Shown here in pieces: positions 5,428-9,511 of a stretch of 9,511 nt of DNA; positions within the stretch are counted from its first letter, which is position 1, and every line of letters begins with the position of its first letter. Source of the stretch: Candidatus Izemoplasmatales bacterium (GTDB taxonomy: Bacteria > Bacillota_I > Bacilli_A > Izemoplasmatales > Hujiaoplasmataceae). The stretch lies in NCBI GenBank assembly GCA_028691335.1, contig JAQUZK010000037.1:1-9511 (forward strand), in the 5' to 3' direction. The notes under the pieces are model-generated. The model saw nothing but the letters and a program-made list of their open reading frames with translations, was not told the origin of the DNA and did no database searches. A program made the position numbers and the translations under genes.

Positions 5428-6627
5428 ATGTTACTATCATTATCACTTATAATTATTAGTAGTTTTATTTTATCAGAAATTTGTATTAAATTACGAATCC
5501 CAAAAATTATTGGCATGATGCTAGCAGGGGTAATACTAGGCCCCTTCGTTTTGGACTTAATAGCTCCAGATATTTTAAACATTTCATCTGATTTAAGACA
5601 AATAGCATTAATAATAATTCTACTAAGAGCTGGATTATCATTAAATATTAAAGACTTAAAAGTTGTTGGTAAAAATGCTATACTTTTATCTTTTTTACCA
5701 GCTACTTTTGAAATTATAGCAACAATGATTTTCGCACCGCTATTATTAGATTTTACGCTTCTAGAAGCAGCCCTTCTAGGAAGTATTTTAGCAGCTGTTT
5801 CTCCAGCTGTTGTGGTACCAAAAATGTTGTTACTGATGGAAGAAAAAAGAGGCACTAAAAAATCTATACCTCAAATGATAATGGCTGGAGCTTCAGTAGA
5901 TGATGTATACGTTATAGTTTTATTTACATCAATCCTTGCCATGGCAAAGTCTGGAGAAAATTTTTCGTTTTTAAATTTCATTCAACTTCCAATAGCGATT
6001 TTGTCAGGGATATTAGCTGGTGTAGCCTTAGGTGTATTACTAGTCTGGTTGTTTAAAAAATATCATTTAAGAGATACTTCTAAAGTATTGTTAATTCTAA
6101 GTACTGGGTTATTCTTACTGACCATAGAAAAACTTGAGTTTATACCTTTTTCCGGACTTCTTGCTACTTTATCTTTAGGTGTTACAATATTAGCTAAATA
6201 TGAGATATTAGCTAAAAGATTAGTCATTAAATATGAAAAAATCTGGGTTTTTTCTGAAATACTACTATTTGTCTTAATTGGTGCGGCTGTAGATATCAAA
6301 TCCTTACCTTCACTGTTAATTATCTCAACAAGCCTAATATTAATTCTTCTATCATTTAGAGCTGTTGGAGTTTTGATCTCGACAAGAAGTAAAAACATCA
6401 ACTTAAAGGAGCGAACATTCGCAGTGTTTGCTTATCTTCCAAAAGCAACTGTACAAGCTTCAATAGCAGCAATCCCTTTATCAGAGGGGATTAGCAAGGG
6501 TAATATAATTCTAACAATTGCAGTAATATCAATATTCATAACGGCTCCTCTAGGATCTTTTCTCATTGATTTAACTAAAAAGAAATTGTTAGAAGATAAT
6601 AATATAGACCAACCAAATATTATATAG
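5428..6627 (+). CDS. Cation:proton antiporter (Na_H_Exchanger/CPA fold), fluoride-riboswitch controlled
   Basis: This 399-residue integral membrane protein, full length for bacterial CPA transporters, has roughly 12 to 13 hydrophobic segments. Family features are IPKIIGMMLAGVILGP (24-39), LLRAGL (65-70), the helix break SPAVVVP (125-131), a paired Asp158-Asp159 in GASVDDVYV (the ion-binding position of this fold), and LPKATVQA (337-344) with a conserved lysine. It should exchange a cation, or possibly fluoride, against protons across the cytoplasmic membrane. The antiporter fold is clear; transport of fluoride is inferred only from the riboswitch. AGGAG at 5416-5420 sits 7 bases before ATG 5428. 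It is monocistronic between the riboswitch terminator and the hairpin at 6629. Sodium/proton antiporter genes are a known but minority target of fluoride riboswitches. Confidence 0.92.
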   Translation: MLLSLSLIIISSFILSEICIKLRIPKIIGMMLAGVILGPFVLDLIAPDILNISSDLRQIALIIILLRAGLSLNIKDLKVVGKNAILLSFLPATFEIIATMIFAPLLLDFTLLEAALLGSILAAVSPAVVVPKMLLLMEEKRGTKKSIPQMIMAGASVDDVYVIVLFTSILAMAKSGENFSFLNFIQLPIAILSGILAGVALGVLLVWLFKKYHLRDTSKVLLILSTGLFLLTIEKLEFIPFSGLLATLSLGVTILAKYEILAKRLVIKYEKIWVFSEILLFVLIGAAVDIKSLPSLLIISTSLILILLSFRAVGVLISTRSKNINLKERTFAVFAYLPKATVQASIAAIPLSEGISKGNIILTIAVISIFITAPLGSFLIDLTKKKLLEDNNIDQPNII

Positions 6628-6628
6628 G

Positions 6629-6665
6629 AAAGAAGAGTCGGTATAAGATTTCTTCTTTTTCTTTT
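6629..6665 (+). terminator. Probable terminator of the antiporter gene
   Basis: AAAGAAGA (6629-6636) pairs with TCTTCTTT (6651-6658) around a 14-base loop, followed by a T-rich run to 6665. It begins two bases after the stop codon. The long loop and A/T-rich stem make it moderate in strength. Confidence 0.55.
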
Positions 6666-6681
6666 TATCTTTTGTTTGATA

Positions 6682-6708
6682 CCTCCAGGATATACTTCTA
6701 TTATATCA
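6682..6708 (-). promoter_or_regulatory. Orphan extended -10 plus Shine-Dalgarno-like site with no gene
   Basis: On the minus strand, TGATATAAT (6708-6700) is followed 13 bases later by TGGAGGT (6687-6681), but no ATG, GTG or TTG lies at a usable distance. A transcript from here would run antisense into the 3' end of the antiporter gene. It may be a relic of a lost gene or chance in AT-rich DNA. Confidence 0.3.
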
Positions 6709-6748
6709 AAGTACAACGTTTTGTTATCAGTTCATATAAAAAATAATT

Positions 6749-6787
6749 TGCAACGGTTGTTCTAAATAAATAAGAAGTTCCGTTGCA
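6749..6787. repeat. Imperfect palindrome
   Basis: TGCAACGG (6749-6756) and CCGTTGCA (6780-6787) form a perfect 8-bp stem. Inside it, TTCT and AGAA extend the pairing after a 3x3 internal loop. On the minus strand it is followed by AAATTATTTTTT, so it could act as a further leftward terminator downstream of the 200-bp repeat. Confidence 0.45.
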
Positions 6788-6803
6788 TTTTGAGTTCAGT
6801 TAA

Positions 6804-7002
6804 AATTTCATAGGGTCTTTGCAAATTCACAAACCCAAAATCTGTTCACGAAAAATCATTTTTTTGATTTTTAGTAGAAAAAAAGAGTAAAATCAACGAA
6901 AATCATTAATTTTACTCAATTTAAATAAAAAAGTTGCTTTGTTTTTAAACGGCTATAACACGCTAATTATGCCATTAAAAAAGTATAAAGCAACCTAGTA
7001 TA
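6804..7002 (-). repeat. Structured ~200-bp repeat, copy A
   Basis: This aligns along its whole length with 9206-9408 at roughly three quarters to four fifths identity by eye, in the same orientation. Read on the minus strand it contains three hairpins. Hairpin I has GTTGCTTT/AAAGCAAC outer arms (plus coordinates 6933-6940 and 6987-6994), an inner AATGGC/GCCGTT stem, and then TTTTTT. Hairpin II has GAGTAAAA/TTTTACTC (6885-6892, 6910-6917), inner AATG/CGTT, and then TTTTTTT. Hairpin III has AATTT/AAATT (6804-6808, 6823-6827). The two T-runs make I and II look like tandem terminators for the toxin-antitoxin mRNA, which ends at 7141. No transposase is seen. Confidence 0.75.
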
Positions 7003-7013
7003 ATTAACCTGCG

Positions 7014-7031
7014 TCTTTATGACGGAGTTTT
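7014..7031 (+). repeat. 18-base direct repeat, copy 1
   Basis: TCTTTATGACGGAGTTTT matches 9068-9085 at 17 of 18 positions in the same orientation. It lies just inside repeat copy A relative to the block 7032-9067. This copy also contains a small CGTC/GACG hairpin that the other copy lacks. Confidence 0.6.
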
Positions 7032-7140
7032 ACCCTAAAATATTGTGTGTTGCTTTTTTTCAAAAATGATTGAAACATATAATACAAAAAAACAATTTCA
7101 AATCTTCGCCTCAATCAAGTTTTCAAAAAAAATATATACT

Positions 7141-7467
7141 TCAAAAAAGCAATTTAATAATCTTTAGTGTTTTATCTAATAAATCCTTAGGCATTTTTTC
7201 AACTGTTTTTAAATTTCTAACTTTTGTGTCCATTGTTTTTAATTGTTCGCACATCACTTGCCCATAAGTCTTTGTTCTAGAATCTAAATCCACATGTAGA
7301 GGATATTTGATAGCTCTGTCTGAAGTAATAGGTACTACTATAGCAAAACCATTAGTTTTTACGTGATATGTGTCATTACTAACAACAACTCCAGGCCTTT
7401 TCCCTTTTTGCTCTGAGCCTAACGAAGGATCAAAATCAACTATAACTATGTCTCCTTGATTCACCAT
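7141..7467 (-). CDS. mazF: MazF/PemK-family endoribonuclease toxin
   Basis: At 108 residues this is the normal length for MazF toxins, which cut mRNA at short sequence motifs. It shows GDIVIVDFDPSLGSEQKGKRP (5-25) with the catalytic arginine in KRP (Arg24), VVPITS with the conserved Thr48, and the closing MCEQLKTMD block typical of the CcdB/PemK fold. The start ATG 7467 overlaps the antitoxin stop codon by 7 bases (ATGGTGA). A ribosome site, AAAGGTAGAG, lies inside the antitoxin gene, so translation is coupled and the antitoxin is made first. All key residues are intact, so the toxin is probably active and the pair should be neutralised in the cytoplasm. The 200-bp repeat A lies directly downstream and could terminate the mRNA. 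Confidence 0.95.
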   Translation of the reverse strand: MVNQGDIVIVDFDPSLGSEQKGKRPGVVVSNDTYHVKTNGFAIVVPITSDRAIKYPLHVDLDSRTKTYGQVMCEQLKTMDTKVRNLKTVEKMPKDLLDKTLKIIKLLF

Positions 7468-7703
7468 ATTTCTCTACCTTTAACGTCATCGAAAACAACT
7501 TCACCTTCATACTTACCGTTAAACTCTTTGAATAGTTCATCTAAAGATTTAGGATCAAAGACCTCTGCTTTGGATAATATTATATCATCACCCTCAACTT
7601 TTATGCTTAACTCTTCAAACTCTTTTAAATCTAACATTTTAATTATCGGAGCGGGTATAATAATACCTTTGCTATTGCCGATTTTCTTAATTTGAGTATT
7701 CAT
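7461..7703 (-). CDS. mazE: MazE-type antitoxin (AbrB/SpoVT fold)
   Basis: This 80-residue protein has an N-terminal AbrB-like swapped-hairpin DNA-binding domain (about 1-47: KKIGNSKGIIIPAPIIKML and following strands). The acidic C-terminal tail ends FDDVKGREIW, the type of segment that binds and blocks MazF. I chose ATG 7703: AGAAGGTGG (7712-7720) is its Shine-Dalgarno, and the upstream in-frame GTG codons at 7715 and 7712 lie in that site. It is first gene of the operon, so it is produced ahead of the toxin. MazE proteins normally repress their own promoter with MazF. The near-consensus promoter upstream carries a small palindrome suited to this. Confidence 0.93.
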   Translation of the reverse strand: MNTQIKKIGNSKGIIIPAPIIKMLDLKEFEELSIKVEGDDIILSKAEVFDPKSLDELFKEFNGKYEGEVVFDDVKGREIW

Positions 7704-7726
7704 ATACAACACCACCTTCTACAAAT

Positions 7727-7755
7727 AGTATATACAATTGTTATAACATTGTCAA
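7727..7755 (-). promoter_or_regulatory. Near-consensus promoter of mazEF with palindrome in spacer
   Basis: On the minus strand, TTGACA (7755-7750), a 17-base spacer and TATACT (7732-7727). The spacer holds the perfect palindrome ACAATTGT (7734-7741), flanked by TATA-rich arms. It is a plausible operator for the MazE or MazEF complex. Confidence 0.85.
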
Positions 7756-7761
7756 CTACAA

Positions 7762-7798
7762 AAAACTAAAAAAGATGCTTTTAAAGGAAAGCATCTTT
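7762..7798 (-). terminator. Strong leftward intrinsic terminator
   Basis: A perfect 11-bp stem (AAAGATGCTTT 7771-7781, AAAGCATCTTT 7788-7798) with a 6-base loop is followed on the minus strand by TTTTTTAGTTTTT. It closes transcription coming from the right, just before the mazEF promoter. The nearest upstream gene ends about 200 bases away at 7995. Confidence 0.88.
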
Positions 7799-7945
7799 GA
7801 ATATTTAACCTATCTTGTCCGTATCGACTTAATTTTTCGCTTACACTTTCAGTGTGTTTCTTAATACTTAAGGGGTAGAAACTTATTAGTTTTCTACCCT
7901 ATTTATTTCAGAAAATTAGTTCTGATTTTTTCATCTCTCATTTTT
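7771..7945 (-). ncRNA. Candidate small RNA or long 3' UTR
   Basis: On the minus strand an extended -10, TGATATAAT (7960-7952), lies 35 bases past the stop of the membrane-protein gene, and the strong terminator at 7771-7798 ends the stretch. The predicted transcript of about 175 bases contains a hairpin GGGTAGAAA/TTTCTACCC (plus 7873-7881 and 7891-7899) and a small ACACT/AGTGT hairpin. No coding region with a ribosome site fits. There is no recognisable -35, so it could equally be the 3' UTR of the upstream operon. I do not recognise a known RNA family. Confidence 0.3.
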
Positions 7946-7994
7946 TAAAAAATTATATCAAAATACTTAGTTCAAATCCAGTCGGATAATATCA

Positions 7995-8450
7995 CTATTT
8001 TCTAGGTAGTTGATTTGAGTTCAACCCTTTATTCCATTTCATTCCTATTAGTATCAGTAAGAATAATTCCACAATATATAATACACCAATATACATATAT
8101 CTAACTTCAATATAACCAGCATTTAAATTACTAATGAATGTATTTGGATACATAACTGAATAGCCAAACACTAAACAAAAAACAAGTAAAATAATAATTA
8201 CAGAATTCAATTCATAAAAAAGTAAGTCACGAAGCTTCTTACTCATTATCCCTTTACTAATTCTTCTTACAACAAAAAGAAATAAGTAGAAAACCAAAGC
8301 GCCAAACAATCCCATCAATAAATAGTCCAATCTAGTAAAAAATGATTGCGCAGGACTAAAGTAAATGGAGCTAAACATGCCTCCATTAAATAGAAAAAAT
8401 AGCAATACAATAAATACAAGTAAAATATTACTTATTAGAAAGCTCTTCAT
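7995..8450 (-). CDS. Four-helix membrane protein coupled to an XRE regulator
   Basis: The protein has 151 residues with four hydrophobic segments at about 4-22, 41-63, 78-99 and 116-136, separated by short loops; a basic loop (VRRISKGIMSKKLR) follows the second. There is no enzymatic motif and I do not recognise the family. AAGGA (8457-8461) lies 6 bases before ATG 8450. The gene starts 23 bases inside the end of the XRE gene at 8428, so the two are co-transcribed and probably translationally coupled. That suggests the pair works together at the membrane, for example as a regulator and its partner or target. Transcription should end at the terminator at 7771-7798 unless a separate RNA starts in between. 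Confidence 0.8.
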   Translation of the reverse strand: MKSFLISNILLVFIVLLFFLFNGGMFSSIYFSPAQSFFTRLDYLLMGLFGALVFYLFLFVVRRISKGIMSKKLRDLLFYELNSVIIILLVFCLVFGYSVMYPNTFISNLNAGYIEVRYMYIGVLYIVELFLLILIGMKWNKGLNSNQLPRK

Positions 8451-8913
8451 CCTTATTCCTTCTTTCTATTTTTTTGATTTGAAGGAAATTATATATACTA
8501 ATGAAAATTGACAAAACTAGAACTATTATCAAAGATATGACAAGAAACTGTTTTTGATCAGTAATACTAAAAGCAATCGAACTAGTTGAATCAGTTTCTA
8601 GTAAAGATAAAAAAATCAAAACGAGAACTGCAATTATTAAAACTGTATTCGATGCGATATTTATAAGAAGTGGTTTAAAACATCCTCTAAAATCAGCTTT
8701 CACAGTATCAGCTCCACCTTTTAATAGTTCATCAACACTCACTCCTAATGTTTCTGCTATTGGGCAAAGCAAAGATATATCTGGATAACTATCTCCTACT
8801 TCCCATTTACTCACCGCTTTATCAGAAACACCAAGAATATTTGCTAATTCCTTTTGAGTCAACCGATTATGTTTTCTTAACTCTTTGATAAAATTGCAAA
8901 AATTTTCATTCAT
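8428..8913 (-). CDS. XRE-family regulator with two C-terminal membrane helices
   Basis: The protein has 161 residues. Residues about 7-62 form a helix-turn-helix (LANILGVSDKAVSKWEVGDSYPD, then ETLGVSVDELL), the Cro/CI type common in Bacillota. After a short linker come two hydrophobic helices at about 82-105 and 122-146, ending in a charged tail. It is therefore likely a membrane-anchored DNA-binding protein. ATG 8913 was chosen because AAGGTG (8920-8925) is 6 bases upstream; the in-frame GTG 8922 is part of that site. It forms an operon with the four-helix protein at 7995-8450. An inverted repeat at 8972-8986 lies upstream of its promoter. The effector and regulon are unknown. Confidence 0.88.
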   Translation of the reverse strand: MNENFCNFIKELRKHNRLTQKELANILGVSDKAVSKWEVGDSYPDISLLCPIAETLGVSVDELLKGGADTVKADFRGCFKPLLINIASNTVLIIAVLVLIFLSLLETDSTSSIAFSITDQKQFLVISLIIVLVLSIFISIYNFLQIKKIERRNKDEELSNK

Positions 8914-8932
8914 ATAAATCACCTTCCACCAA

Positions 8933-8961
8933 AATATATATCAAATGAACATTAATTACAA
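8933..8961 (-). promoter_or_regulatory. Promoter of the XRE / four-helix operon
   Basis: On the minus strand, TTGTAA (8961-8956), a 17-base spacer and TATATT (8938-8933); TGATATAT in the same place offers an extended -10 alternative. The very short leader carries the AAGGTG ribosome site. Confidence 0.6.
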
Positions 8962-8971
8962 TAGAATTTCA

Positions 8972-8986
8972 TCTACTGTAAGTAGA
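8972..8986. promoter_or_regulatory. Inverted repeat upstream of the XRE promoter (candidate operator)
   Basis: TCTACT-GTA-AGTAGA is a perfect 6-bp inverted repeat centred about 20 bases upstream of the -35. It could bind the XRE protein encoded downstream. Evidence is symmetry and position only. Confidence 0.35.
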
Positions 8987-9024
8987 ATATATTCAACAAG
9001 AACTCTACCAATCTATTTTACCAC

Positions 9025-9053
9025 AAAAAAAGACCTTACATATATAAAGTCTT
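9025..9053 (-). terminator. Leftward terminator without an identified upstream gene
   Basis: On the minus strand a short stem AAGAC/GTCTT (9053-9049 with 9034-9030), extended by A-T pairs past a bulge, leads into seven T residues (9031-9025). It would stop leftward transcription before the XRE operon promoter. Confidence 0.55.
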
Positions 9054-9067
9054 CATAGTTCAATGTA

Positions 9068-9085
9068 TCTTTATTACGGAGTTTT
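9068..9085 (+). repeat. 18-base direct repeat, copy 2
   Basis: This differs from 7014-7031 at one position (TTA instead of TGA in the middle). It lies about 120 bases to the left of repeat copy B, whereas copy 1 lies 12 bases to the right of repeat copy A. Confidence 0.6.
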
Positions 9086-9205
9086 CCACATGTCGATGTA
9101 TAAATTTTGAACTTTACCTATTTTATGACTACTCAACACTAATTAACTTAATGTTTTATAAATATTACATATTTAAACTATTACATATTATTATTTGATT
9201 ATTCA

Positions 9206-9408
9206 AATTCGATAGGGTCCATGCGAATTCACGATCTCAAATCCGGTCCACAAAAAAACCGTATTTTTTCTGATTTTAAGTATAAAAAAAGAGTAAAACT
9301 AGTGAAAATCCACCAATTTTACCCTATTTAAATAAAAAAGTTGCTTTCTCCAAAACGGTTAAAACGCAATAACAAAGCCATTAAAAAGGTATGAAGCAAC
9401 TTGGTATA
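9206..9408 (-). repeat. Structured ~200-bp repeat, copy B
   Basis: This is a diverged direct copy of 6804-7002. On the minus strand hairpin I keeps GTTGCTT/AAGCAAC (plus 9394-9400 and 9340-9346), inner AATGG/CCGTT and TTTTTT. Hairpin II has GGGTAAAA/TTTTACTC (9324-9317, 9298-9291), inner GGTG/CACT and TTTTTTT. Hairpin III has AATTCG/CGAATT (9206-9211, 9224-9229). Base changes against copy A mostly keep pairing, using G-U wobbles that exist only on the minus strand. It probably lies downstream of a leftward gene beyond the right edge. Confidence 0.75.
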
Positions 9409-9511
9409 TTTTTTATGTGTTGTCACAACCATGTTTTCTATGTAATTAGTATGGAGTTTGTTTGTATGCATATGATATAAAAACCAACTGTTCAAAAACC
9501 ATACAATCCAC

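Larger units (their letters stand above)
6788..7140. other. Gene-free region downstream of the toxin gene
   Basis: No supportable gene is present between the antiporter terminator and the mazF-type stop codon at 7141. The region holds structured repeat copy A (6804-7002), the 18-base repeat (7014-7031) and A/T-rich sequence with a weak GATTGAAA/TTTCAAATC hairpin (about 7069-7103). Short open frames here are not preceded by ribosome sites. Confidence 0.7.
8987..9511. other. Gene-free right end
   Basis: No gene is supportable here. The stretch contains a leftward terminator (9025-9053), the 18-base repeat copy 2 (9068-9085), about 120 bases of plain A/T-rich sequence, repeat copy B (9206-9408) and about 100 bases of unexplained sequence to the edge. 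A weak AGTTCAA/TTGAACT pairing spans about 9057-9112. A leftward gene may end beyond the right edge. Confidence 0.6.

Noticed and set aside
5382..5855. Long minus-strand open frame opposite the antiporter, and similar ones at 2829-3110, 3136-3491, 6063-6401, 6432-6716, 7070-7267 and 7456-7695
   Set aside because: They lie opposite well-supported genes, lack ribosome sites, and encode no recognisable domains. They are frame shadows in AT-rich DNA.
6933..6994. Integron attC-like reading of GTTGCTT...AAGCAAC in the repeats
   Set aside because: The arms do not fit the GTTRRRY/RYYYAAC core-site pattern, no integrase is present, and the hairpins carry T-runs more like terminators.
7799..7905. Minus-strand open frame of roughly 40 codons through the candidate small-RNA region
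   Set aside because: There is no start codon with a ribosome site, a stop lies just upstream, and the frame reads through the terminator stem.
9328..9510. Minus-strand open frame of about 60 codons entering from the right edge
   Set aside because: It runs straight through hairpin I of repeat B, has no visible start or ribosome site, and the matching frame in copy A is broken by a stop. It looks like chance or an ancient remnant.
1..9511. CRISPR arrays, tRNA or rRNA genes, transposase or integrase genes
   Set aside because: I saw no regularly spaced repeats, no tRNA-like or rRNA-like sequence, and no transposase or integrase motifs on either strand.

Overview
The window is very AT-rich (about 30% G+C by eye). 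It has strong Shine-Dalgarno sites of the GGAGG and (A)AGGTG type, compact intergenic regions, intrinsic terminators and extended -10 promoters (TGATATAAT occurs four times). TGA is used as a stop and TGG as Trp, so this is the standard bacterial code. Together these point to a low-GC Bacillota or Mollicutes-like chromosome (not a TGA=Trp mycoplasma). The exact lineage cannot be read from the sequence. The cluster of small regulators, a toxin-antitoxin module and repeats looks like accessory DNA.

Left part (1-2760): a partial HEXXH putative metallopeptidase runs off the left edge on the minus strand. It is divergent from a zinc-ribbon class I methyltransferase (901-1539). That gene converges, through a shared terminator hairpin, on a MalY/PatB-type PLP enzyme (1542-2711, minus).

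Middle (2760-6670): three plus-strand units follow. The first is an XRE regulator fused to two membrane helices and two C-terminal zinc ribbons. The second is a small XRE regulator overlapping a membrane protein with about 12 helices. The third is a cation:proton antiporter of the Na_H_Exchanger fold. Its leader is a clear fluoride (crcB-type) riboswitch with a terminator expression platform, so the antiporter is probably switched on by fluoride.

Right part (6670-9511): all genes are on the minus strand. They are a membrane-tethered XRE regulator overlapping a four-helix membrane protein, a possible small RNA unit, and a mazE-mazF type toxin-antitoxin operon with a near-consensus promoter. 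This block is flanked by two directly repeated, diverged elements of about 200 bp (6804-7002 and 9206-9408). Their conserved hairpins show compensatory changes, and their wobble pairs are valid only on the minus strand. This suggests a structured, terminator-like RNA element or a mobile-element remnant, and it is the least explained signal here.

Three separate XRE-plus-membrane cassettes in about 6 kb, several with dyads over their own promoters, suggest membrane-linked autoregulated sensing units. Their signals cannot be deduced from the sequence.
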